Below, piece after piece: positions 43,101 through 53,899 of a stretch of 64,000 bases of DNA. Numbering within the stretch: the first letter of the stretch is position 1; every line of letters begins with the position of its first letter. A program made the translations under genes and the position numbers. The DNA comes from Ceratothoa steindachneri. Its lineage: Eukaryota; Arthropoda; Malacostraca; Isopoda; Cymothoidae. The notes under the pieces are model-generated. The model ran no database searches. It was not told the origin of the DNA and saw nothing but the letters and a program-made list of their open reading frames with translations. The stretch lies in NCBI GenBank assembly GCA_963969495.1, contig OZ018324.1, positions 46,017,019 through 46,081,018 of the forward strand. Reading direction: 5' to 3'.

Positions 43101-44790
43101 AACAAGAGTAAAACTCGAAATTGTTATTTACTCATTTAAACAAAAGGTTCCTGGCTATTAGGGGCGAACCAAACGGAATTAGGAAAAGGCTACTCCAATA
43201 TTATCGAACGATTATTAAACTTTCTGGATGTTTACCTTATTATCGCCAACTTTCCCAACAACTTTAAAATAAGAAAATGCGCTGAATATCTAGTACAAGA
43301 AAACAAAAAATAGAGTAGAAAACTATTTGAAAAAAGAGCACTTTACCAGCTGGAAAACAGTAATCTTAAAAAAAATAGGATAATTTAGATTGGGAAGAAA
43401 AGATTTACTAAGAGGGTTAGTGTAGTCATATAGGAAAATTAGACAAAGCTGAATTTTAACAGATTGACCCGATATTTTTTAAATCATTCGATGTAGTATG
43501 GTAATACGTAATTACACTGTATCGATTGTTAGGACTCTATGTAAGCACACCAATATAATGTATTGCATTGAGTGTTAGGTTTGTATGTAAGCATACCAAT
43601 ATTGTATACCGGTCCAGTATTGTTCTTATTTCATTTCTTTGTATTTGCAGATATTGGTGTCTTTACTGTAAGGATTAAACTTTAAACTGGAGAAGTTTAT
43701 CAGTAACCCCAGTAATCAACAGTAAAGTAATGCAGCATAAGATCCAGCAATTATGCTTTAATAACAACCTGGAAAGGCTAATTTGTGATACAGAACTCGA
43801 GAGAAGAGAGTTTATACAAATACACGATTATCAGGAGCAGGAATTCTAACTCGGAGCTGGCTGTCCCCAATGAAGATTGATGTCTCTCTACGGCGCTGTA
43901 CTCGATCTACACAGTGGATATGCTTTACCCTTCAATCAAACTAATTTTAATCTGCAATCGCAGATATTTAAGTCAGATAATTTAAGCGCCGTAAAGAAAA
44001 GCAGATAGACAACACAAAGGAGGGCGAAAGACTAAAGACCATACATTTTACGGTAAAATTTGTTCTAAGTGTACGAGGATGAAACACATGTACCACGAGT
44101 GTGTAAAAATTATAGAATTTCACAAACATATTGCTTCAGCCCCAAAATGAGCAGTCGGTCTCCGCGGTCGAGACTGTAAAAGTAACCAGAGCTTGGAGAA
44201 TCCTGGTTTAGTTCAGAAACATTCGTGTCTGGGTGAGGAAAAGAGGAACTTCAAAGCAGCCGAACTTCATTGCTGACGAAAGCCAGCTCTCTATTTCTGC
44301 CTAAATATCAGCCTCGTAGACTTTTTCCGCTTCCAGTACAGCAGCAGCAACTCATAACAGCTAATTCAAAACCTCACCAATGAACTGGACATAGACAGAT
44401 CGGCGGTAATATTCCTTAACTATCTGGAAGGATACGTTAACTCACTGCGTTTGCCGCCTACAAACCCTAGGTAAAGAAGTAGTGTTATGTGATGAGTCGA
44501 TATCCTAGAGAAGATCCTGTGTCTTCTTAAAGACTTCGTGCTAGCTTGTCATTGTAACAGGTCGTGTCTTGTTGAGATACGCCTAAACAAAAAATGCGAT
44601 AAACCGAAATCATTATTTTCTGAGTAGTGAAAAAAAATTCCGATCTGAGAGAGTTGGTGCTCACTCCTCTATGAGACATTTTTATTTATTAGGAATGTTG
44701 TGTAAGATAATCATTATTAATGATCAATGCCCTTTTCTCAAACTACTCATACCTAGGAATTGAGGTTAGCCCCCCATATTGTTATCAAAT
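43101..44790. other. No recognisable gene; short tandem duplication
   Basis: AT-rich. At 43515-43602 a 46-bp unit is repeated twice (landmark 'tgttagg' at 43527 and 43573, each followed by 'tatgtaagca.accaatat'). A poly-purine patch with self-similar lysine-rich frames lies at 43060-43100. The segment 44150-44480 has balanced composition and may be a decayed coding relic, but I cannot name it. Confidence 0.4.
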
Positions 44791-44799
44791 TTAGGTGTC

Positions 44800-46320
44800 T
44801 AGCACAGGGTTAGTTCTATCTAATATTTCGGCTGCATGTCTTTTCTTGCTTCTTGAGGTGGCCTCTAGGCCTAGTAATTTGACTCCCGGATGACATCGGT
44901 AAAGGTGTCTTTGTACTTCTATTTCTGCATCCTTTTGTCTTGAATTATAGAGTATTGTGAATTTTCTTTTGTTTGTTTTTATCTATCTCACGGTTCCTCT
45001 CGAATTGATTGATGTTTTTAACTCTATAGCTGTTGTCCGTACATGAGCTCTTACATTCTTGTAATGGCCTACTATTTGTTGACTAATTTAGTTTGCAAGA
45101 TGGATATTGAGGTATTCAGGCTGTAAAGGTGTCGGCAGTTCTGCTGTATAAATCGAATACAGAGTGAGGCCGAGAGAGGCCCCTTGCTTGAGACCAGCTT
45201 CCAATTCAAACTCGGGTACATTGTATTTATTGACTACCACGTAAGATCTTAAATCTGTTAGATGCCTCTGACAGAGACTTTGTCAAAGTCTTTCTACATT
45301 TTTTGAGGACCAATCGATATATATTTTTCTCTGCTTTGGACGTGATATTTTTTATCAGGATGCTAAGTGCATTTTGGTGTCTTGCCCTTTAGGAAATGCG
45401 TAATGGTATTCGTTGTATAGATTTTTTTTGGTAAGATATTCTATAACTCTTCTGTCGAGAATCTTCTCAAGACATTTCAGATAAAGTTCAGATTGCTATA
45501 GTTCAGTAGCTGGTGAAAAGATCCGTTGGTTTGCCTTGTTTTGAAATTTGGGTTCATTTGAAGGCGCCTGCGATGTATCCAGTTTTGAGTAACGCATTGA
45601 ATGTGTTCGTAATCGATGTCGCGGTGTTGTATGATGCCTTGATTAGTGTAAATCGGGAAATTCTTGAGAGGACTAACGCTTTTTTTGAATGAATGTATAG
45701 TGCTCTTTATTTCTTCGTTGGTAATTTTGTCCCCTTTTTCGAGAGTCTTTACCATTTGCTGTTTTACGACTGGCGCTGGGAAAAATTTTATTTAGTTGCT
45801 GCAGAGATTTTAGTGAACTATCTCTTCTATTGCTGGATTAAAATCTGCATTTTCTTCTGGTGTTTAGAAAACACACATTTACAATGGTCTGAATTTTTGC
45901 CTCATTTATTTTGTGGCGCTATTTCACTTCATGGAGGTCTTCCTTCAATTTTATTTTTTAGTCACAAGTTTTCCTTTGGCTTACTTTCCATCTCAAATTT
46001 TGGATGAGGCTTTCCGTATTATTCCTTGCTGTTCTATGGTAAGCCTGATCTCTTATTTTCTTCTTTTTAGAGTAGTTTGCCTTTCTCTGGTTGGACTGAG
46101 TTTCGCTTTTGGTTCGTACACTCTGCTTTTTTGTCTGATATCCTCCCTCAATAACTCTGTCCATCCTGGTTTCGGAATGTTTACAGTGTCTAGTTCATGA
46201 AGTATTCTTGTTTTCTGCCTCAATGAACGGTGATTTCCTAAGCCAATTTTTGGGGCCGTTGCCGCTAGAATATCCGCCTCATTGGTGTTTGGAGCAGTCA
46301 CTATGGTCCGTTTTTCTGAA
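44800..46320 (-). pseudogene. Outcast-like LINE ORF2 relic, minus strand
   Basis: Minus-strand reading from high to low coordinates: 'DILAATAPKIGLGNHRSLRQ' and 'KPGWTELLREDI' (46300-46130, the pre-RT linker), 'ITNEEIKSTIHSFKKS' (about 45720, start of RT), a decayed middle, 'DFDKVSVRGI' at about 45290 (A-motif), and 'FELEAGLKQGASLGLTLYSI' at about 45200 (B-motif). The B-motif closely matches 'FELAAGLLQGGCLSLCLYSI' of the LINE at 4.3-8.5 kb, so both belong to one family. The catalytic FADD is missing from the readable part. The copy stops near 44800 and is truncated at both ends. Confidence 0.7.
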
Positions 46321-46344
46321 AATGACAGATTCTTCTGTCTAAGT

Positions 46345-48120
46345 TGAGAAGTTTAGGTTAGTGGATAACCCGCAAGTTTTACTCACGTCGGATGTTCTGC
46401 TCCTATATGAAAATGTTATTTGCGTGACAATCCTTCATAGACATTACTACGCTACTGTGTTATCATGCTCTTGTTTTCAAATGTCGCTTTGCCTATGAGG
46501 CTCATATTCGCAGCCTTAGAGTCTCATGTTCTTGTGTTATTGATATTTTGTTTTCGTGGGGTACAGTAGTTAGGTAGCTCACAAAAATACTACCTCACTT
46601 GGCTACCGATCCATTGTTCGTTCGAAGTTTGACTACAGAGGTGAGATTTACGCATCTGCAGTCGGGCTTGTATTGTGAAAGGTGAAATTAATCCACCACA
46701 CCAGTCTCTATAGGTCGACAGGTGCCTTCCGCGCTTCCATCATTGATAGCCATATTGTTGATGCCAGGGAGATGCCAGTCGCTCTACGCCTTTTACGGTG
46801 CAACACGCCCTTGTTTCCTGGTGAATCCGCGTCTCCCTCATCGCCAACGGATCTCACTGCATCCATTACCAATTTTTGACGGTGCGTATGATGCTGAGTG
46901 AGGCTAGTCAAATTCTAACACCTTTGGATTTAGGGATAGGAAACTTATCTGAAAGATCGGTGTAACCTTGCACCAGTGGTGCCTCTGATTCTGTCCAGGA
47001 CGCCAGCTTAGCTAAAACAGCGCAACGAGTTTTGCCATCGGCTATTTTGGAGGACAATTCGTTTCACGTTCAATTCCTACCAGTGTTCCCGAATGGCGCC
47101 AAGATCAAGAAGTGAGTCGGCTTCCATGCAGTATCCCCTTTAATTGAAGTCAGCGAGGATCCACCTGGCACTAAATTTGCCTTCAGTGCAGAGCTGCTTT
47201 AAAATACACCGGTCAGGACGGGGCATAAAGTGCCGTTCAATGCTGAGAGACCGGATTGTGAAAATTTAGCAATTCACAAAGCATCCTAAATGCTCTCAGG
47301 GTATCGAAGTCTCCGCACTCCCTGGTTTATGGTCCGGGCTAATGTCGTGATATCTTCTGCTGTTTCTATGGCATGTAGTGACTGCCGGAAATGATCCGCA
47401 TATTAAGGCGTCAATGCGTTGGCGAGGACTGGGTGATCATACCATCGTTTCGCGTTTACTCACAGTGACTACATGGCAGTAATAAGCTTATACCTCAGGG
47501 CTGCCGAAAAAAGAAGATGGGAGACGACCGCAGGCAATTTAAATTAGCATCTAATCACCCCGGGACAACTTCAGGTTGCTCTCTATTGTCTTTGAATTGG
47601 GCTTATCTCGGAGCAGACTGACATTTGATGGAGAACTTCATTCTACCCTAGTGCAACAAATTGTATTGTCCCCAAGACTTTTCAGTTCATTTTTGTTGCA
47701 TGTCTCATTCAATAAAGTCTTTGTACAAGTTACCTTTTCCGGCACCGAGAAGAGCGTGATCGCTAATACTTGTCCATTTTACGTGGAAATGGTTCCTGAA
47801 CACGAATTCGTAGACTATTTGACTACTTTAAAGAGGCTGCCTCTTCCATTTAATTTGGTTCTCATTTATTTTCGCATGATCTTGCCTCAGGGAAATGTGG
47901 ACCTACCCTACAATCTTGACGGTGCTTCTTTTTTCTCCCTTCTTTTTGGCTCTTGTTTTGTTTTGTTTTTTGTTTTTTCCTTTGCATTCCTTTTTGTTTC
48001 ATTGTGTTTTGCTTTTGTTTGATTTTGTTTCTTTAATACGAGCCTAGCATTAAGGTATAAGATATTTCTCCTGATTACGACCTTGTAAGAAGTCACCAGA
48101 TGGAAGCTAAAAAAAAGATG
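46345..48120 (+). mobile_element. Jockey/I-type LINE with RNase H, copy 3 (5' truncated)
   Basis: It begins within RT: 46385-46465 matches the 'tgctc....gaaaatgt.....ttgcgt....tccttc.tagacattactacgct' stretch of copy 1 at about 15940-16010. It continues with the thumb-end 'RSTGAFRASIIDSHIVDARE' (46710; copy 1 has 'LATGAFRTSPIESLLVNA'), RNase H pieces ('GFHAVSPLIEVSE' at about 47117, 'FAFSAELL' at about 47180) and the post-RNase H region (47540-47700). It ends in the T-rich 3' UTR and the tail 'agtcaccagatggaagct' followed by an A run (48093-48117). That tail equals copy 1's 3' end, which fixes the family's 3' terminus. It lies head-on against the minus-strand LINE at 44.8-46.3 kb. Confidence 0.8.
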
Positions 48121-48323
48121 TATTGTGAAGGTGCTTGAGAAACTTCGCGCCCAGATATGGAGTTTGTGCAGTCTAATTCTTTTTTCAATTCCCATTTAGG
48201 TCAGACCGTAGTAGGGTGCTTCAATTCAGTATAATGAAGGTCATATTCTATGGAGATATCCATTATTCCTCTATCCCTCTTGGTCCTGACGAAATCGGCA
48301 ATCTTTTTTGGCTGCAGCCTCTA

Positions 48324-48326
<3 letters not shown>

Positions 48327-48414
<88 letters not shown>
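48327..48414. repeat. (TA)n microsatellite
   Basis: Pure TA tract of 88 bp, directly adjoining the end of the Penelope-like fragment. Confidence 0.98.
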
Positions 48415-48415
<1 letters not shown>

Positions 48416-48419
48416 GAAT

Positions 48420-48960
48420 TTGTTAAGTGTGTGGATAGATACAGCTGAAAATGGGGTTTGTGGTACCAATATCTTGCATTCGGAAGAATCCTTTAATCCT
48501 AATTACATGCTCTGATTTTATGGCTTTACTTTTGGCTAATTAGATAAATGCTTTTAGGTACTGGAGTCTCTCAAACTCCTTCTCTCAATTTACGTTTCCT
48601 CCTGGAGGATGAAATTATCGGAGAAAAACCAGTAGGCACGATTAAAGTATCCAATAATGCTGCCTAATTTGATGACTTGGTCATGGTCGGAGCAATAGTG
48701 TACGAAGTCGGTTTTGTTTACGATAAACAAAGAATTTACTATACACATCACCTCGATACATCTTAACATCCAAGAAAGAGATGGCGTTGACTTCTTCCTC
48801 TTCTCTGGTGAACTTGATCCTAGAATGTAGGTTGTTGATCTTACGGAGTAGATCATCTACATTCAGCCATCGGAAATCTGCGATGCGTAGACAACAACAT
48901 TCCACTTGCCTAATAGGGAGAGTCGCACTATCTGGCACGCACCTTACTGAGACCCTGATA
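48420..48960 (-). pseudogene. Penelope-like element RT, C-terminal fragment
   Basis: The minus strand reads 'LNVDDLLRKINNLHSRIKFT' (about 48865; normally ...L...LN.LHPSIKFT), then 'EVNAISFLDVKMYRGD' and 'FFVYRKQNR' (normally lPFLDv.v.r......VYRKpT), then in the next frame 'HYCSDHDQVIKLGSIIGYFN' (about 48695; normally h..SnHp...K.gvi...f.RA) and a helical 'EFERLQYLKAF' equivalent near 48555. This is the RT thumb and linker of a Penelope-like element. The RT core upstream and the GIY-YIG endonuclease downstream are absent. Two frameshifts are present. Confidence 0.8.
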
Positions 48961-50629
48961 TTAGGTATCCACTAAAGCTTCACGCTTCTGGAGAAAGCTT
49001 GGACAGATCCCTCCTGCGAAAGGTACCTAATGCAAGATCATTAGATGCCCCGTAAAAGGGAGAACAATAAACATTGTTGATCTAACATTTTAGAGAAACA
49101 AACAAAGATAGGGATTTGTAGGAAGCGTTCAAACAAATATCTTCACGTATCACAACCTAACTAATTCCCATCCATCAATTAATTATAATGATTTTATCCC
49201 GACCTCCTGGTTTTGAAATATAAACTCAAAATTGGATAAATACAATGCATATAGTCTATAAATTATTTCTGATTCCCACCAGATTTTCTATTGAGACCCT
49301 AATCACCTTTCGAACCGAACTCATTTATCATCGTGCATAGATTGGAATTCAACATGCACAAGCTGTATACCTCTGTGCTTAAGAAGAGGTAGAATGGAAA
49401 TGGAGTTACGTTCGCAAAAGCTATACTAATTCAGCTCACTCCTCCAAAGTTGTAGCTCCTTACATACACACATTTGACGTATCATGTTTTATAGATAAAG
49501 GAAACGAAGAAGTGATACAGTACTGCTACCAAACATTATGGTGGTTTATGGAAATGTGTTAAATAGTAGTTTTTAGCGTTGGATAAAATAATTCTGTTCA
49601 GGCTATTTCGGAATAAAAAGTTCCAAGGGTAGAGCTGCAAATTTCATAAGGCTCTTCCTTTCATTTATTGGGATGTGAAAGAAGTTATCATTATGACCCT
49701 CTCAATACAAAAGAACCAGTTACTCTAATCAAATTAAACAAATAAATGAAGCGCTTGAAAAAAAACAGTATTTCATTGGGTAATCGAAGACGTGTCCTCC
49801 TACTTCATGCTAATGTATAGCACAGCATGGAACTTGCCCCATCTAAAAACCTTGGTCTTAAAGTAATTAAAATATCACTTAAATGTCAAAGTTTGATTTT
49901 CTATGAGAGTCAAAAGAAATTAAATTATATATTTTATAAAAACTGGAAGAATTCTTCCCATAGTTATCCTGTTCTTTGATAAAAGATGGGGGAGTATTGT
50001 AAATAATTATAGAAACTACTTTGCTAAATAAATGCATTTTTTTGATATAGTAAAAATGATTTTCTCTAAAATAAAATTAATTTTAGGTTAAATTAATTTA
50101 GAACAAAGTTCTAAATGACTTGGGATAGCAGTATATAAAGCTAATAGTGGGTGGCGCTACCATACTGTCGTGGTACAATCACTCTATACCATATTATGTG
50201 TGTGAGGGGGGAGTGACTTAATCACCTACTGCAACCCAAACCGTTGAAGGACTGTTCGTAGGGATTAAAGAACGACTAGGAGGTCACACTTGAGGCGTTG
50301 TGTTTCAAATCCTTAAGAATCAAACAGAGTGCATGAATGGTTGGCGAGATTTACTTGAATAGGCCAACAATATCGTTGAAGGTTAGTTAAAGATGAGAGA
50401 ACCAAAATAAAATTTTATTTAAAAAGATCAAAATAAGAATAATAATAGCAAAAGGGAATTATTTAAATTGAGAGAGTCTCTTTATAATTAATATGAGCAG
50501 GGATTCTCAAATGGAATTAATTGATTAATGTAACTAGACTCAGATCAAAAGGGGGGAATTTGACAAGACTAATAATGCAGGGAGTTTTAGTCTACGGGTC
50601 GATCACTTAGAGGAAGGCCTTTCTTGCGA
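48961..50629. other. AT-rich, nothing recognised
   Basis: No open frames over 65 codons; no repeats of note. A purine-rich segment at 50390-50470 may belong to the neighbouring candidate LTR element. Confidence 0.4.
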
Positions 50630-50728
50630 TGAGGCGAGTGGGGAACGATCTGATGAGGCAAGTGGGACATGATCCGAATGAGGCAGGTTGGGCACTGTCC
50701 GAATGAGGCAGGTGGGGCACGATCCGAC
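50630..50728. repeat. 25-bp minisatellite (4 units)
   Basis: Four consecutive units of the form tgaggcaggtggggcacgat plus ccgaa, 24-25 bp each, with one to four differences. It lies downstream (on the minus strand) of the candidate LTR's poly(A) signal. Confidence 0.9.
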
Positions 50729-50799
50729 CTAACTTTCCGATCAAGATACCCAAACTTCAAAGATGACGTTCGACGGGGAAAGTGGGAATGCACGTAATT

Positions 50800-51320
50800 C
50801 CAACTGAAGGAGGAATCTTCTTTTTCTCAAAGGTAATCGATTGGGATTTTATTCGGTTAGATTAAACGAAGAGAGACTGTTGCGCAGATTCAAAGGCTTG
50901 CCGTTCACAAAAGCTACCAATTGACTTTGGTAGAATCACTGCTGAAGAACTCTGCTGTCCGATGAACGCTCACGGGATGAGACGATAAGGACGGCCTTGA
51001 GGTGCGGGCTGGACTCATCGAACTACAGGAAGGGATGGTTTGGAGAAAGAAGTCACAAGCTCCAGAGATCTTAATCCGGAGACGGAGTCTATTTATCATT
51101 TAGCAGCGAGGGGTGAGACATAGCGGTTCTTTGGCTCCTCGTCACGAAGGGGCTTGATACGAGTGGCAGGGTTCGGAAATATTTCCCCAACGTGCTCAGG
51201 AGTCCAAAATTCTAGAATGTTCTAAACAGGAAATGATGTCATCCATGGTGATATACCAATAGCACGTGGTCTCCGATAAATTGGGAGGAGGGTCAGAGGT
51301 TGTTCTTTTACACATACCTT
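50800..51320 (-). mobile_element. Candidate LTR or promoter with heat-shock-type element
   Basis: On the minus strand, in order: a possible TGTGTAAAAGAAC start (about 51317), a TTCTAGAATGTTC element (51223-51211), a TATA-like 'gataaataga' at about 51090 and an AATAAA at about 50856, within GC-balanced sequence lacking long open frames. The arrangement suggests an LTR (U3 with enhancer, TATA, R, poly(A) signal). No partner LTR is seen and the ends are uncertain. Confidence 0.3.
51208..51226. promoter_or_regulatory. Heat-shock-element-like triple repeat
   Basis: The bases TTCTAGAATGTTC form three contiguous inverted NTTCN/NGAAN units, the minimal HSF binding pattern. It is about 120 bp upstream (minus strand) of a TATA-like box. 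A chance match is possible in AT-rich DNA. Confidence 0.35.
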
Positions 51321-51809
51321 GAAGTCATTGAAATTCCAAGACTTACATATATCATTTTTGATCTGTTATTTTTTGTGTCAGTATAAAGACGGACTAGGCG
51401 TCTCAAGGCAAAGCGACGTAATTTAGCAAAGTTAAACGTGGCATGTTGGCGGGTACCAGAAGAATCAGTACATTTCTGAAACTGAAAATATTAAATATTA
51501 CTCGATCTTGGGAGCCATATACTACCCCTATAGATAGCGCAGTGGATGAAAACGTGGTTGATTAATTTATCTTTACATTCGATGCCTTGGCTGAAATTAC
51601 TTATGCTAACAGACAAGCAATACTGGCACAGATTGAACCACATCCAATGCAGGAGGTAAAAGATGTAAATTCATTAGGTCAATCCAGATTCATCTTCCAT
51701 ATGATATGTAACAGATTATCGAAAAGAGTGCCCTTGCTAATACTGTGAAATCAGAAACAGCGCCACACCTGTAGGGCATGCAGCCTGGTGGTGGATGGTG
51801 TTTTTTATA
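51321..51809. other. No recognisable gene
   Basis: Balanced sequence lacking a long frame. A readable plus-strand patch around 51560-51650 ('FTFDALAEITYANRQAIL') is protein-like but unassigned. Confidence 0.35.
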
Positions 51810-52049
51810 TTAGTATGTGTTCACGTTGCATGGATTGGCTCCGCTGGTCCGCCAAAAAAGTAATTGACCATTGATTGATTCAAGACAATGTGCGCCAACC
51901 AATTTTATCCATTCTTGGATTTCATGTACCCCAACATTAATGGAAAACTGCTGGTTCGATGAGCATTCTGCAGTGTTCCAACAAATGATGTGATCATCAA
52001 TTTCCCCCGTCATAAACCCAATCGAGCAATCATGATATGTTTTGGCCAA
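51810..52049 (-). pseudogene. Possible Tc1/IS630-type transposase fragment
   Basis: A 79-codon minus-strand frame contains 'WNTAECSSNQQFSINVGVHE' followed after a few residues by 'LVGAHCLESINGQLLFW'. Transposases common in insects carry a similar block (NPHa....hqqFSiNVWaGIvgd.liGPh.LP..lnG..Y..FL). The Trp of 'NVW' is missing and the DDE residues cannot be placed. This is a resemblance from memory; no further transposase is readable on either side. Confidence 0.3.
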
Positions 52050-53395
52050 ATTTATTGGTACCGAAGATCAATATCCAACAAGTATCAGATAACTATTCGA
52101 AACGGCATGGTGGATCGATGTTGCATAGATTTACTGCAAATCGTGAGGTAGAGGGGTTCCTAGAAGATACTATCTACATATTCCATTACTTTTACACTCA
52201 AGTGTACATACATACAAGGTAGAACAATTCACGAGCATTTTAAAATTTGTTATTTCTCATTTACTCGTACCTATTCGTACCGCAAGGTGAAAGCAAACAA
52301 CATAATAAAGTTTATCATTATCTGCATTAAAACTATTATTATGCACATGTTTTAATTTGATAGATCTGTTGAGTTGGGTATCTCTGATTCTCTCTCTTGT
52401 TGCCCAATTCGCTCTCATTTTTAGTCTTTTGTTTAAAATTATTTCGGTAGGTTCATTTATTTTTGTGTTTGATGACTTTGTCTTATTTATATTTGCAAAG
52501 TTTTCATATAGTCAACTAGTTTCCTTACTGTAATATATGCAGGTATCTAACGTGGTATCCATCACTTGACCACAAATTCAATTTACGTTGTTTGCTAGTG
52601 TAATATATGTGGAATGTATTTATTTTTCTTTGCTCCTGAGTATTTATAGTTGCTCCCTTTGTTAAAATACGTTGTTAAGCAATTTGTCCTCAATGAGATC
52701 TTTCCTGTTGAAGATTACATAATCAATCTCATTCCTCCCCCTACTTGATTATATCTATATTTATCTTCTGCTTAGAAAATTTTAAAAGTTTATTATGTAG
52801 AGTTTTGCTAATTATGCAAAATCTCCGAACTTGTTTGGACGATCATTTCTTTCGATGTTCTCCTTTTTTTTGTATTGGTTACCCATATTCTTCTTCTTGG
52901 GATGATAGTTTTTTTGTGTCTGTAAATTCATGAGTACTTAGTAGAAGTCCTCTATTTTTTCATCTCACTGATATTTTGTAAGTTTATATGTATTTATTAT
53001 TTTTGCGAATACATATTTGATATTTTTAAGCATTATTTTAGTTAATCTATCAGATATTGCTATATTTACTGTTCTTAATGATGCTCTCTATGTTTCGGTG
53101 TATAGATAAATACAACTAGACCTTTGTGAGCCTGATTCGTGAATTAGCAAGTGCATGCTGCAAAATTGCTGGTCATGATGAGGGAGATGGGTATATTTGC
53201 GACAGTGGCTTCCAGAGAATTTTTTTCGAAGGCTGACATGAGAAAAGATTTGGCGAAAATCATTTGTTAGTTACAATCCCTTTTTTTCTCCTAGTAGCAG
53301 GAATGATTTGTATTTATCATGAGTTTCGTCCATCATTTAGTTTGATGTTCCATTAAAAAAGACTTTTTCCTTCTTTAGAATTTAGTTTTGTTATC
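52050..53395. other. AT-rich, nothing recognised
   Basis: No frame over 65 codons and no visible repeats. Confidence 0.5.
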
Positions 53396-53396
53396 A

Positions 53397-53765
53397 AAAT
53401 AATAATAATAATAATAAACAAGAAATATGCAAAAGTAAAATTACAATTAATAACTCTACACAGATTTAATTTTGGCATACATATATGACACTAAATCCCA
53501 TACATAAATAATAATCATTAATGAGAAAAAAATAGTAATAATAATGATATTATTAATAATTATTTTCATAATACTGCTAATGTTAATAATAATGATAATA
53601 ATAAGAATAATAAACTAGAAATTTGTAAAGGTAAAATTACACACAATAACATTATACAGAACAAATATTGACATACATATATGACGCTAATTGAACGCAT
53701 ACCTTAATAATAATATTAATATTAATATATTAATAATAATAATCTCACAGATACTATAGTTTTAT
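53397..53765. repeat. 196-bp tandem duplication with AAT tracts
   Basis: The landmark 'aaac.agaaat.tg.aaa.gtaaaattac' at 53416 recurs at 53612, and 'catacatatatgac.ctaa' recurs likewise. Each unit begins with an (AAT/ATA)n tract. This is a two-unit tandem repeat of period 196 bp. Confidence 0.85.
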
Positions 53766-53899
53766 TAGAGATGTACGTCACAGTAAAAAAACACAGAACA
53801 CTAAACTTTTTAATTTCGTTGTAATCATGACTTTAAACATGAACGTTATATATAATTGTGATAAATTACTCTTGAAATATTCAATGTACGTAATATTCT

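Noticed and set aside
46053..46301. 82-codon minus frame as an independent gene
   Set aside because: It fits the pre-RT linker of the minus-strand LINE at 44.8-46.3 kb.
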